Below, one piece after another: positions 8,555 to 17,326 of a DNA stretch of 64,000 bases. The notes beneath the pieces were generated by a model. That model did no database searches. It had not been told where the DNA came from and worked only from the letters and a program-made list of their open reading frames with translations. Each line of letters opens with the position of its first letter. Within the stretch, counting starts at the first letter, position 1. This stretch comes from Ornithinibacillus californiensis (GTDB taxonomy: Bacteria; Bacillota; Bacilli; Bacillales; Amphibacillaceae), in the NCBI RefSeq assembly GCF_001038485.1, contig NZ_LDUE01000065.1, forward strand, positions 61,216-125,215, in the 5' to 3' direction. The translations under genes and the position numbers were made by a program.

Positions 8555-9049
8555 TTGAAAATTAGACTACTTATTGGGTTCACAGTTTTTCTCCTATTAG
8601 TTGCTTGTTCTCCTGAGGAAGATAAGGAGGATCAGCTATTGTCCTCGAATGTTCAGTATATAGGTGATAATAATCTATTTTTATCGTCTTTAGAATCTCT
8701 AGAGATTGACTTTGAAAACTTGTCTACAATTAATTTGAACTTACCAGATAATAAGCTGGTTTTAATCGAGCCATCTTATATCCCACATATAAGTCGTGAA
8801 TTAATAATTACAGCTCTAAAAGAAGGGTATTATGTATTCTTTATTAATTTGGACGATAGCAGAATTATACAAGAAGCCTACTTCGGTGTTATACCCTATG
8901 ATATCGCTAATAAGGATAAAATATGGACAGAGCATCTATATTTAAAGGATGGGCAACTTCAATCAGTTACCATTCCTACGGATCCAGTAATAGAACAAAA
9001 TCTCCTGGAATGGCTTCAATATTTTGATAACCATAAATTGCCGATGTAG
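8555..9049 (+). CDS. Small lipoprotein of unknown function
   Basis: 164 residues from a TTG start with GGGAGG nine bases upstream. Signal peptide with lipobox LLVAC (Cys18), so the mature protein is lipid-anchored outside. The rest is an acidic, mixed alpha/beta domain with no motif I recognise. It is followed 23 bases later by a Nudix hydrolase gene. Confidence 0.75.
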   Translation: MKIRLLIGFTVFLLLVACSPEEDKEDQLLSSNVQYIGDNNLFLSSLESLEIDFENLSTINLNLPDNKLVLIEPSYIPHISRELIITALKEGYYVFFINLDDSRIIQEAYFGVIPYDIANKDKIWTEHLYLKDGQLQSVTIPTDPVIEQNLLEWLQYFDNHKLPM

Positions 9050-9072
9050 TAGATGAATGGGGGTAAGTAGAT

Positions 9073-9513
9073 TTGATTACTAACAATAATGGACGGAGAT
9101 TTATAGATTTTATTGCCATTCGTGAAGCTGAAATGGATCAGTTTTATCCAATAGCAGGTTCCTTCGCAGTAATCAAGTGTCAGCAAAAGTTTTTATTATG
9201 TTACAACAATTGGCGTAAACAGTGGGAAATCCCTGCAGGAAGTCGTGAGAATGATGAAACCCCGATGGAGTGTGCTATACGAGAACTTTTTGAAGAAACA
9301 GGGCAGGTAGTAACTGACATGAAATTTATGGGACTTTTGAAAACAGAGGGCATGGACAACAATCTCAAATATAATCCAGTTTATTATGGGGAAATTGATA
9401 AACTAATGCCTTTTCTAGAAAACGATGAAACAACAAAAATTACTCTTTGGGATGGCTATCAAGACATCGGTTGTATGGATGAAGTGGATAGAAGGGTCTT
9501 TGAATATATATAA
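9073..9513 (+). CDS. Nudix hydrolase
   Basis: 146 residues from a TTG start. The Nudix box is complete (GSRENDETPMECAIRELFEETGQ; G-x5-E-x7-REx2EExG), preceded by WEIPAG. Nudix enzymes hydrolyse nucleoside-diphosphate-linked compounds at a divalent metal; the substrate here cannot be read from sequence. It forms a tandem pair with the next gene, 41 bases downstream. Confidence 0.85.
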   Translation: MITNNNGRRFIDFIAIREAEMDQFYPIAGSFAVIKCQQKFLLCYNNWRKQWEIPAGSRENDETPMECAIRELFEETGQVVTDMKFMGLLKTEGMDNNLKYNPVYYGEIDKLMPFLENDETTKITLWDGYQDIGCMDEVDRRVFEYI

Positions 9514-9554
9514 AAAGTGAAGTTAGGTTCCAATGAAAAAGGGGGAAACAACTG

Positions 9555-9971
9555 ATGAAGGAGTGGCAAGGCTCTGCGGCAATCTGTATCAATGATGATA
9601 ATGAAATATTAATGGTACGTGGCATAAAATCTGAGGCTTGGGCGGTACCTTCTGGCGGAATAGAACGTGGAGAGACTCCAGAAATGTGTTGTGTGCGAGA
9701 GGTGAAGGAAGAGACTGGATACACAGTAAAGGTTAAAAGACTAATACATGTTAAAGAAATAGAAATACAGGGTATAGCGGTTACAAGCTATTATTTCCTA
9801 GTGGAAAAAATAGGTGAGAGTGATGGGATAGATGACCCTGATCAATTAATTGAAGAGTTTGCTTGGAAGTCACTAAATGAATTAGATGAAATTGTTCATG
9901 TCTATCCTGAGGATAAAGAACTTATAGAAGGGGTAATTAATAGTCAGGTGAAAGGTAAGAGCGGTACCTAA
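9555..9971 (+). CDS. Nudix hydrolase (second of a tandem pair)
   Basis: 138 residues, ATG behind GGGGG. Nudix box GGIERGETPEMCCVREVKEETGY preceded by WAVPSGG. It is only distantly similar to its upstream neighbour, so this is not a recent duplication. The acidic C-terminal region (HVYPEDKELIEGVIN) is common in YjhB-like Nudix proteins. Substrate unknown; cytoplasmic. Confidence 0.85.
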   Translation: MKEWQGSAAICINDDNEILMVRGIKSEAWAVPSGGIERGETPEMCCVREVKEETGYTVKVKRLIHVKEIEIQGIAVTSYYFLVEKIGESDGIDDPDQLIEEFAWKSLNELDEIVHVYPEDKELIEGVINSQVKGKSGT

Positions 9972-10012
9972 CTATTAAGCTTAAAAAAGAAAAAGCCTTA
10001 TTCAGGCCACTG

Positions 10013-10201
10013 TTAAAAAACATATTCATGAGATGAGGTAGCACCTTGTTGGTGCAAATAGTTGTACACATCACGGTAAAATCTAATGTCTATTTCTCCA
10101 GCCACGTACTTTTTTTGGTAGTAGTCTAATATATCGTTTAATGTCTTAGGAGATTCTTTACGATCAGATTCGTATTCAGAGACTAATTCGGTTATTAGCA
10201 T
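10013..10201 (-). CDS. YppF-like small protein
   Basis: 62 residues with an ideal TAAGGAGG site before the ATG. The sequence (LNDILDYYQKKYVAGEIDIRFYRDVYNYLHQQGA) resembles the YppF family of short Bacillus proteins of unknown function; I make that match from memory. No signal peptide or membrane segment. Confidence 0.65.
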   Translation of the reverse strand: MLITELVSEYESDRKESPKTLNDILDYYQKKYVAGEIDIRFYRDVYNYLHQQGATSSHEYVF

Positions 10202-10384
10202 AATTCGTCCTCCTTATAAATGTTGCTCGTACAACGTATAAAGATTATATGATTTATTGGTGAAAATCATGCTAAGAAATTGATAGAATACTAATGAATT
10301 ATTTCTCCGAATCCATCCCAACAATAGTAAACAAAAAGGAGTCGAGACAAAGTATTCCGAATATTTTTGTTAGTGCATATAATA

Positions 10385-10622
10385 CGCCCCAGAAATATAC
10401 TTCGCTTTTACTTCCAGCACAGGAGCAACATCTGCTCGAAAGTACCTCGCAGTGTTTCCCTTGCCGTGGGCGGCTGGTGAGCCAGGCTGCTACTTGAATT
10501 AACTTCTTTGCAGCCTTGCACCGAGGAAGCATGGTACGTAGCGTTACTTGCAGACGCAGGTGCATTCTCGGGGTCTCACCGAAGCCTATCCTCCCACAGG
10601 AGTCTACGTATATTTCCGGGGC
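10385..10622. repeat. Dispersed non-coding repeat element with terminal inverted repeats
   Basis: A GC-richer 238-base block inside the 484-base gap between the YppF-like gene and the beta-propeller gene. Its ends are inverted repeats: CGCCCCAGAAATATACTTCG at the left, and AGCCCCGGAAATATACGTAG when the right end is read in reverse, about 16 of 20 bases alike. Overlapping frames in it (for example 10299-10679 minus) have no ribosome site or protein-like composition. It resembles the imperfect palindromic repeats scattered through Bacillaceae genomes (from memory). The rest of the gap, 10202-10384 and 10623-10685, shows no gene. Confidence 0.6.
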
Positions 10623-10685
10623 TAATATAGTGTTTGTTCGTCTTTCACTATCCTTAATTGAGCTATGTCTTAACCACAAATCCTA

Positions 10686-12941
10686 TTAATATTCAAACTT
10701 TAATTCTGGTAATTCAACTGTTTTCAGCACTTGTTTTTGATTCAAATCATACACTTTCATTTTATCCCAAGAAAGGGTATAAATTGCATTATCTACAGAT
10801 ACTAATCGCCTTATCTCAGATGTCCATTCTGGATATTCTTTGAACTCTCCTTGGTGTGTAATTGTATCCACTAGTCGTATTCCGTCTGGAGTAATTTCAT
10901 ATAGCAATGCACCTTCAAAGATTACATTATATTCTTCATAGGTTATTCCATCTTTGTTAACCATTTTTGTTTCCGATAAAACTGCAGGGAATCCAAATAA
11001 GTTCTCTGTTGGGTGTTTGAAAAGTACTTTGTGGTTATGCAGAAGCTCAGAATAAGAGCCACCTTGACCAATTACTTCAGAAAATTTTTCAGTTGGATTA
11101 GTCGGTTCACTAACATCAAACACAGAAATCTTTATCCCATCGGTGCGTACCATTGGCTCGCTCATTCCGTCTTCTTTAATAAGCTTTGTGTCTTGCCCAA
11201 ACCCAATAACATGGTTGTCATCTAGTGGATGTAAATAGTTACTAAAACCAGGGATTTTAAGCTCACCTAGCACCGTTGGTTTTTTAGGATCTTTTAAATC
11301 AATTACAAACAGTGGATCTACTTGCTTAAATGTAACCATATACGCTACTTCATCCATAAATCGCACACTATAGATTCTTTCGCCTTCTGCAAGCCCTTCT
11401 ACGGATCCAAGTGGTTGTAGGTTCATATCAAATGTATATAAGTTATTCGTTGATAATGTTTCCTCATCCCAAGTGTCCCCTTTAGTAGTTGCTACACGAA
11501 ATGTATTGTTACGTTCATCCATTGCAAACTGATTAATTAGTTTACCGTTAACTAATGTTGATGCATTGTATTTCAATGTACCCTCTTGAATTCGGAACTG
11601 TGTAATTTCTGTATCCACATCTTGTGGACGCCAAATCATAATATCCATAACCTCATCAGAACTACTATTTTCAGCTGTATCTGACGATTGGCTTTCTATT
11701 TCTTTATATTTATTAACAGCAACATACAGGTTGTTATGAGACATATAGATTTGGTTGGAAGCACCTAGGTAAGTTTCCATATGTGCTTCTTTTTCCATAT
11801 CGTTTAAGTCTACAGAAGTAAGAATTAGGAATTGTTCTTCCTGACTTTCTGGGAAGTAATACATGTCATCAAAGTCAACTGGCATGCTATCGTCACTTAC
11901 TGCAGTATCTTTTATAAATGGTCTAATTTCAGCATCTTCTTCCATACTCAAAATGTGATAAGGAGGATGTTGGTTTGCAATTAGATATAGATAACCATCA
12001 AGAATCCTAGAGGAGCTGTAGTGTCCTTCCTGACTGACTTCTCGAATTTGTTTTGGCTCACTTGGATTCTTAATGTCATAGATCAAAATAGTTGTTTGAC
12101 CATAGTAAATTGGCTCAGGAATACCTATCTCTTTGTTGGTTGTTTCATTCTCTACATTACGCAATGTCTCATTTTTTTGTCCGATTACAATTAACTGCTC
12201 ATTATAAACGTAAATCTCTTGAGGAAAATAGTTTTTAACTTTTATTTGACTCAGCAGTTTGCTATTTGCTTTCTCTGTTGATGTAATAAGAATATCGTTA
12301 TCTCTAACAAAGAAGATTGATTTCCCATCGGTTTTGATAATATCTGCTTCATCAATTCCTTGTACTTGAACGTTTGTAGATGATGTCCCATCAGTTCCCC
12401 CAGCACTATCATCAGATGCTGCTGTGTCCATAGAGGTTTCACTTTCAGCTGATTCCTCCTGTGCATCAAATAATGTAACTCCATTCTGCTCTTCTTTTAT
12501 CCGTTCCTTTAACAAGGTTACAAGCTGCTTTTTGTCTTTAATATTCGGTAAATCTGCTACGGCAGTAAATTCATGTTTGAATTTTTTAGATAAAGTATCA
12601 CCAGTTGCTGTTTTTACCACATTTTTAATTGTAATTTCATATTCTTCTTCTATAGTGTAACCTTCTTTAGGTGCTCGCAATGTTAATACATTGTAGGAAT
12701 TGTTCCACTCCATCTCCACGCCAATACGCTCACCTTTTTCATTTTTTACTATAACGGTATCTTCAGTAAATGTATTAGGATCCATTGGCTCAGAAAAATG
12801 AATGGTCCAGTCCTTGAACGTTGGCACAAAGCTAGAGGCAGATGGTATTTCAGCAGTAATCTTATTAGAGAAGCCAAAGATTACAATCATCCAAACACCA
12901 ATAATCACCAATACACTAATTAACCCAATCTTTTTATACAT
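10686..12941 (-). CDS. Secreted, membrane-anchored beta-propeller protein
   Basis: 751 residues. N-terminal anchor helix about 5-25; an Ig-like SLH-associated/Big_5-type domain (FSEPMDPNTFTEDTVIV, about 48-125); an acidic Ser/Thr linker (about 160-190); then a large beta-propeller introduced by VQVQGIDEADIIKTDGKSIFFV, the signature of the Beta_propel family. Repeated blades carry YDIKNPSEPKQI, IDLKDPKKPTVLGEL and FDVSEPTNPTE motifs. The protein faces outside; its function is not known. Upstream gene degV is separated by its own terminator, so this is a single-gene unit. Confidence 0.85.
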   Translation of the reverse strand: MYKKIGLISVLVIIGVWMIVIFGFSNKITAEIPSASSFVPTFKDWTIHFSEPMDPNTFTEDTVIVKNEKGERIGVEMEWNNSYNVLTLRAPKEGYTIEEEYEITIKNVVKTATGDTLSKKFKHEFTAVADLPNIKDKKQLVTLLKERIKEEQNGVTLFDAQEESAESETSMDTAASDDSAGGTDGTSSTNVQVQGIDEADIIKTDGKSIFFVRDNDILITSTEKANSKLLSQIKVKNYFPQEIYVYNEQLIVIGQKNETLRNVENETTNKEIGIPEPIYYGQTTILIYDIKNPSEPKQIREVSQEGHYSSSRILDGYLYLIANQHPPYHILSMEEDAEIRPFIKDTAVSDDSMPVDFDDMYYFPESQEEQFLILTSVDLNDMEKEAHMETYLGASNQIYMSHNNLYVAVNKYKEIESQSSDTAENSSSDEVMDIMIWRPQDVDTEITQFRIQEGTLKYNASTLVNGKLINQFAMDERNNTFRVATTKGDTWDEETLSTNNLYTFDMNLQPLGSVEGLAEGERIYSVRFMDEVAYMVTFKQVDPLFVIDLKDPKKPTVLGELKIPGFSNYLHPLDDNHVIGFGQDTKLIKEDGMSEPMVRTDGIKISVFDVSEPTNPTEKFSEVIGQGGSYSELLHNHKVLFKHPTENLFGFPAVLSETKMVNKDGITYEEYNVIFEGALLYEITPDGIRLVDTITHQGEFKEYPEWTSEIRRLVSVDNAIYTLSWDKMKVYDLNQKQVLKTVELPELKFEY

Positions 12942-13070
12942 ATTCTTACTTCACCCCTCTTTAATAGGAAAAAATAACCTTTACCTTTAAGACGAAGCGA
13001 TTAAATAATTTGTTTCAAAATAGAATTTATATCATGGCTTTTAATGGTTAAGGATAAAATTTAGGGGACA

Positions 13071-13106
13071 AAAAAACATGCGGAAGCAGGATCCGCATGT
13101 TTTTAT
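13071..13106 (-). terminator. Terminator of the degV-family gene
   Basis: AAACATGCGG and its complement around an 8-base loop, with T runs on both strands; it directly follows the stop at 13107. Confidence 0.85.
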
Positions 13107-13967
13107 TTATTTGAATGATTTATTTAAGAAAAATAGTGCGATAGTTCCTGGCCCTGCATGTGCGCCTATAGCTGATCCAACATATTCGATGACAAATTCT
13201 TTCACACCGAATTTTTCTTTGATCATTTCTGCAAGTTGTTCAGCACGCTCTAAGTCATCCCCATGGCTAATACCGATAACTTGATTCTCAAAGTTTCCAC
13301 CACGTTCTTCCATAAGTTCCATCATACGCCCAAGAAGTTTCTTCGTCCCACGCATCTTTTCAAGTGGGATTAATTTACCTTGTTCAACATGGAGGATAGG
13401 TTTGATATTCAATAATGTACCAACAAAGGCAGCGGTTTTACTAACTCGTCCACCACGTTTAAGATATTCTAAGTCATCTACGGTAAAGATATGTTCCATA
13501 TGAAGTGCACGTTTTGTTGCATCATCAATTATTTCTTCTTTACTTTTTCCTTCTTTAGCCATTTTGGCAGCGTTTAAAACAACTAGTCCATACCCAATTG
13601 AAGCGCACTTTGTATCGAGTACATGGATGTCTGCATCAGGATACTCTTCTTTTACTTCTTGTTCCATCATCTTGGCTGTTTGATATGTACCGGAAAGTTC
13701 TGATGAAAAAGCTAAGTAAATTAATGTTTGATTAGAGTTTGCATACTCGGTAAAAATATCCTTAAAGGTTTGCGGTGATACTTGGGAAGTTTTTGGGGAT
13801 TTACCTTTTCGCATTGCATCAAATACGTTCTTAGGAAGTATGTCGATCCCATCTTTGTAGTCCGTTTCATCTAAATGTACCGTTAATGAAACCATTTCCA
13901 TGTCATATTCGTTGAAGTATTCCTTTGTTAGGTCACTTGCAGAATCTGCCATAATCTTAATACTCAT
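13107..13967 (-). CDS. DegV-family fatty-acid-binding protein (FakB-like, YitS position)
   Basis: 286 residues. DegV/FakB proteins bind a free fatty acid and present it to the kinase FakA for phosphorylation. Marks: IMADSASDLTKEYF at the N-terminus, the TSQVSPQTF loop, FSSELSGTYQTA, and the C-terminal GPGTIALFF. Divergent from the YitT-like gene, with 98 bases between start codons. In B. subtilis yitS and yitT are also adjacent, supporting orthology to yitS, though orientation differs. Confidence 0.88.
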   Translation of the reverse strand: MSIKIMADSASDLTKEYFNEYDMEMVSLTVHLDETDYKDGIDILPKNVFDAMRKGKSPKTSQVSPQTFKDIFTEYANSNQTLIYLAFSSELSGTYQTAKMMEQEVKEEYPDADIHVLDTKCASIGYGLVVLNAAKMAKEGKSKEEIIDDATKRALHMEHIFTVDDLEYLKRGGRVSKTAAFVGTLLNIKPILHVEQGKLIPLEKMRGTKKLLGRMMELMEERGGNFENQVIGISHGDDLERAEQLAEMIKEKFGVKEFVIEYVGSAIGAHAGPGTIALFFLNKSFK

Positions 13968-14065
13968 CTCTCCACCCTCTTTTTCTAAAAAAAATTATAT
14001 TATGTTTAGTTTATAGCTATAATGGGATATAGTCAAAGTAATTGTTATTCATAAAGGAGACTATT

Positions 14066-14908
14066 ATGTTTTTAATTGAGGCGAAACGAATTATTATTGT
14101 AATTATTGGCTCACTACTCAATGCCTTGTCATTAAACTTATTTTTAGAAAGTGCCAATGTGTATGCTAGTGGCTTTACTGGTACTGCTCAGCTCATCTCA
14201 AGTGTATTTGGCGATTTTATAGGAATCAGTATTTCAACCGGTATTCTTTTATTCCTACTGAATATTCCAGTCTTTATATTAGGTTGGTTTAAAGTAGGGA
14301 AGGGGTTTACGATCTATAGTATAATTTCGGTAATCTTTTCTTCGATATTTCTTCAGTTTCTACCTATTGTTCAGCTATCAGAAGATATTATTTTGAATGC
14401 TGTTTTTGGTGGACTTGTGGCTGGAGTCGGTGTCGGGATGACATTGAAAATCGGTGCCTCAACAGGCGGTATGGATATTGTGGCTATGGTATTATCTCGT
14501 ATGAACGATAAACCAATCGGGATATATTTTATTTCATTGAATGCTATCATCATTGCATTTGCTGGAATTCTTTATGAACCAGAGAATGCATTGTATACGA
14601 TGGTTGCCCTATATGTAACAACACGTGTTATTGATACGATTCATACTCGTTATAATAAGTTGACTGCGATGATTGTTACGAAAAAGGCTAAGGAACTACA
14701 AAAAGCAATTCATGATACGATGGTACGTGGTATCACCATTTTACCTGCGGTGGGAGCGTATACGAATCAAGAGAAACATATGCTTTACCTAGTTATCACA
14801 CGGTATGAATTATATGATTTAGAAAAAATCATTAAAGAAGTAGATCCAGAAGCGTTTACAAATATTGTACAAACAGCTGGTATATATGGCTTCTTTAGAA
14901 AAGAATAA
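14066..14908 (+). CDS. yitT: YitT-family membrane protein with C-terminal DUF2179
   Basis: 280 residues from the ATG at 14066, preceded by AAGGAGA; the frame is open 8 codons further, but without a ribosome site. Five to six membrane segments in the first 200 residues (including the conserved ASTGGMDIVAMVLSR motif), then a cytoplasmic DUF2179 domain (about 205-280; KLTAMIVTKKAKEL...ITILPAVGAYT). The family is conserved in Firmicutes and its transport or signalling role is unsettled. A small lipoprotein gene follows 12 bases later, suggesting an operon. Confidence 0.85.
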   Translation: MFLIEAKRIIIVIIGSLLNALSLNLFLESANVYASGFTGTAQLISSVFGDFIGISISTGILLFLLNIPVFILGWFKVGKGFTIYSIISVIFSSIFLQFLPIVQLSEDIILNAVFGGLVAGVGVGMTLKIGASTGGMDIVAMVLSRMNDKPIGIYFISLNAIIIAFAGILYEPENALYTMVALYVTTRVIDTIHTRYNKLTAMIVTKKAKELQKAIHDTMVRGITILPAVGAYTNQEKHMLYLVITRYELYDLEKIIKEVDPEAFTNIVQTAGIYGFFRKE

Positions 14909-14920
14909 GGGGATTAAGCA

Positions 14921-15310
14921 TTGAAGAAAGTAATATTTATACTAGTAATTCTTCTTTCAGCATGTGGAAATGAAGAGGAAACAAAAAACAAACAAGATAT
15001 CCATGCAAGCTTTCGGAATATTGATATTCAATTGGAAGAAGACCGAGTTATTGTGGTTGGAGAGGTTAAAGCCTCGAATGATGAATTTTATTATCATGTT
15101 GAACTAGATGAAGAAGTAATTGTTCAAGAAGAGATGGTTACAGTGGATGGAGAATGGGGCGAGTTTCAATTAGCCATTGATATCACTGATAAAATGCGAA
15201 GTGCAGAAACGGTTACTATTGTGAATATGTATACTAAGAAAGTTGACGGTAGTATTGTAAATCCTAATTACATACCATTAGACCTTGATAGCGATAATGC
15301 CGAGAATTGA
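14921..15310 (+). CDS. Small lipoprotein downstream of yitT
   Basis: 129 residues from a TTG start behind AAGGGG. Lipobox ILLSAC (Cys15). The mature part is acidic with alternating hydrophobic strands, compatible with an Ig-like beta-sandwich, but I do not recognise a family. It occupies the position of ipi in B. subtilis. Probably exported, and co-transcribed with yitT. Confidence 0.7.
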   Translation: MKKVIFILVILLSACGNEEETKNKQDIHASFRNIDIQLEEDRVIVVGEVKASNDEFYYHVELDEEVIVQEEMVTVDGEWGEFQLAIDITDKMRSAETVTIVNMYTKKVDGSIVNPNYIPLDLDSDNAEN

Positions 15311-15311
15311 A

Positions 15312-15342
15312 AAAGGATGGGGGAGAATTCCCTCATCCTTTC
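15312..15342. terminator. Terminator between the small lipoprotein and the NifU-N protein genes
   Basis: Stem AAGGATGGGGGA against TCCCTCATCCTT in the gap between convergent genes. Confidence 0.7.
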
Positions 15343-15373
15343 TATGTTCTTAGCTGCACCTTGTGCATCTAAC

Positions 15374-15637
15374 TTAATATCCGTGCTTCTCAAAAACTTC
15401 TTTAACTTTTGGTGTAACCTCATCCCATTCCGCATCGAAGCTTTTGTTAACGGTAATGAAATTTTGATATCCAAAAACGTTGTCAACGCCCTCAAGCTTC
15501 ATCAAATCGTTCATGATTTCATGCTCACTTGTATCTCCAGGCATAACAGATATACTATTCGTACCTTCAAAAATAAGCTTGTCCGTTGTAAATTTAATTG
15601 CGTTTGGGTTCGGTGTTGCTTCAGCTCTAACTCCCAT
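15374..15637 (-). CDS. NifU N-terminal (Nfu_N) domain protein
   Basis: 87 residues from the ATG at 15637, behind GGGAGGT. It begins with the Nfu_N signature EATPNPNAIKF and contains FGYQNFITVNK; the C-terminal CxxC Nfu domain that carries the Fe-S cluster is absent. Stand-alone Nfu_N proteins are common in Bacillaceae and presumed to assist Fe-S assembly. The DUF59 protein YitW encoded 2.5 kb away belongs to the same process. Confidence 0.85.
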   Translation of the reverse strand: MGVRAEATPNPNAIKFTTDKLIFEGTNSISVMPGDTSEHEIMNDLMKLEGVDNVFGYQNFITVNKSFDAEWDEVTPKVKEVFEKHGY

Positions 15638-15710
15638 TCGTATTACCTCCCACATGACTCTTTTATATCTATCTTAGCAGAAAAGCGGGGAAGAAAAAAG
15701 GAAAATTAGG

Positions 15711-15738
15711 AAAAGGCACTCTAAATAGAGTGCCTTTT
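15711..15738 (-). terminator. Terminator downstream of the DUF3813-like gene
   Basis: Perfect hairpin AAAAGGCACTCT, loop AAAT, and its complement, followed by TTTT on both strands. Confidence 0.7.
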
Positions 15739-15847
15739 CCTATACTTGTTTCATCAGTAATACCGTTTCATCCGAAGAATGAATTAGTTATTACCATCAC
15801 AAGATTTCTGTAAAATCGATCTTTATTGGGATTTTATTTGGCGGAGG

Positions 15848-16042
15848 TTAGCTAAGTTGATCCTGCTCCAACTGTTGTTTTAACTGTTGTAATTGTTGTT
15901 TCTCTTCTGGAGTAGCATCATTCATAGCAGCTTGGATAGCATTGTTAGCTGCTTGTTTATCCTGTTCAGAAGCACCACCAGCAAGATTGTTCGTGAATTT
16001 AGTTACAGCATCCTTTGCTTGTTGAAATAAGTTGTTTTGCAT
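15848..16042 (-). CDS. DUF3813-like small protein
   Basis: 64 residues, strongly Gln- and Ala-rich (NNLFQQAKDAVTKF...KQQLQQLKQQLEQDQ), a short amphipathic helical protein. The N-terminus and position just before yitU match the small DUF3813 protein found there in bacilli. Its ATG directly follows the stop of the upstream 49-codon gene (TAA then ATG), so the two are translationally linked. Ribosome site GTAGGAGG. Confidence 0.7.
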   Translation of the reverse strand: MQNNLFQQAKDAVTKFTNNLAGGASEQDKQAANNAIQAAMNDATPEEKQQLQQLKQQLEQDQLS

Positions 16043-16192
16043 TTAGAATCCTCCTACTGTATGATTATCTGCTTCTTCCCGTTTACGTTCTGCGTCTGTG
16101 AAGTTAGAACGATAAGGGAACTTCTCGGCATGTCTCTTTACAGCATCTGCGCTTTGTTGGCTAAATCGTTTTGATTTACTCCCTTTGCCCAA
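16043..16192 (-). CDS. Small basic protein, 49 residues
   Basis: A short frame with a TTG start 6 bases after GGAGGAATC, ending in TAA immediately before the ATG of the DUF3813-like gene. The translation starts MGKGSKSKRFSQQSADAVKR and contains RSNFTDAERKREEADNH; it is very basic at the N-terminus and hydrophilic throughout. The strong ribosome site and the stop/start junction support expression. I do not recognise the family; spore or coat-type small proteins look similar in composition. Confidence 0.65.
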   Translation of the reverse strand: MGKGSKSKRFSQQSADAVKRHAEKFPYRSNFTDAERKREEADNHTVGGF

Positions 16193-16263
16193 GTCGATTC
16201 CTCCCAATTAGAAGACCTAAGTTAGAGCTAAAGTCAAACACAAGCAACATGCTTTCCAAATTG

Positions 16264-16293
16264 AAAAAAAGTGAACGTTATTCACGTTCACTT
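16264..16293 (-). terminator. Terminator of yitU
   Basis: AGTGAACGT, loop TATTC, ACGTTCACT; seven T follow on the minus strand. Confidence 0.8.
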
Positions 16294-16349
16294 GTAGTAT
16301 GGGAAGTTATGATATTTTTTATAGAAGGTAAAATACGGCATGAATGTCT

Positions 16350-17180
16350 TTACTTAACATTTACACGAAGGTTTAAATATTCTTCTAAAAATAGTCCGAT
16401 ACCGCTTTCTTCATTTGTAACAGTGACATGCTTGGCAATATTTTTTAGTGGTTCAATTGCATTACCCATTGCAACACCTACACCAGCATAATCAATCATT
16501 TCTAAATCATTATCCTCATCCCCAAAAGCGATAATACGGTCCTCAGGAATTTGGTAATAGTGAGCAATTTTTCGTAAACCAACAGCTTTATTAATTCCTT
16601 TTTTAACGATTTCTATGACATTCCATGGGGCTCCCCATTTACGATGTTCGATTACTTCGGCATGAAATTCATCTAAATGATCACGTAATGAAACAATATG
16701 ATCTTCTTTTGGATGGATTAAAAGTGATGTAGGGTCTTCCTTTAGTTTGCTTTTTAAACTTCCAATAACAAATGGAGCGTCATCTTCCGTTTGATAAAAG
16801 ATATCAATTAAGTCTTGATTGTATTTGTCTAGATACACATGGTCTTTTACTTCTGCAAGAACATTATGAACATCAAGGTCATAGCATGCTTGGACGATAT
16901 TTAAAGCTGTACGTTTTGGCATCGGGTTGTGTAAAACATCCCATTTGCGATCTTCTGGATGATGAATTAATGCACCATTAAAGTTAACCATTGGTGTTTT
17001 TAAGTCCAGCTCTCGGTAGTATTGTATACTTGCTCGGTGTGGTCGCCCTGTTGCAATAACCACGATATGCCCTTCATCCATTGCTTTTGAAAGGATTTGC
17101 TTATTTTTTTTACTTATTACCTTATCATCAGATAATAATGTTCCATCTAGATCTAAAGCGATTAAATGTTGCTTTTTCAT
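16350..17180 (-). CDS. yitU: Cof-type HAD phosphatase (YitU)
   Basis: 276 residues. HAD motif I DLDGTLL (Asp nucleophile at residue 10), motif II VIATGRP, a C2B cap domain, motif III lysine in VKKGINKAVGL, and motif IV GDEDNDLEMI, as in Cof-type sugar-phosphate phosphatases. Cytoplasmic. Divergent from yitV, with 146 bases between starts. The yitU-yitV-yitW order is as in B. subtilis. Confidence 0.9.
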   Translation of the reverse strand: MKKQHLIALDLDGTLLSDDKVISKKNKQILSKAMDEGHIVVIATGRPHRASIQYYRELDLKTPMVNFNGALIHHPEDRKWDVLHNPMPKRTALNIVQACYDLDVHNVLAEVKDHVYLDKYNQDLIDIFYQTEDDAPFVIGSLKSKLKEDPTSLLIHPKEDHIVSLRDHLDEFHAEVIEHRKWGAPWNVIEIVKKGINKAVGLRKIAHYYQIPEDRIIAFGDEDNDLEMIDYAGVGVAMGNAIEPLKNIAKHVTVTNEESGIGLFLEEYLNLRVNVK

Positions 17181-17326
17181 AATTATTCACCTCGTATTTA
17201 TTAAGTTTATTCGTGTTTTCGACTTATGTAAAGGATTATTACGTTATCTTTTAGTTAAATTAGTTTAACTATTTTGTAAAAAATACTATCATATACTTAA
17301 GCTAAATAAACAAGGGGACTAGACAG

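Noticed and set aside
10299..10679. 126-codon minus-strand frame
   Set aside because: It overlies the palindromic repeat, lacks a ribosome site and has the odd Cys/Arg-rich composition of translated non-coding DNA.
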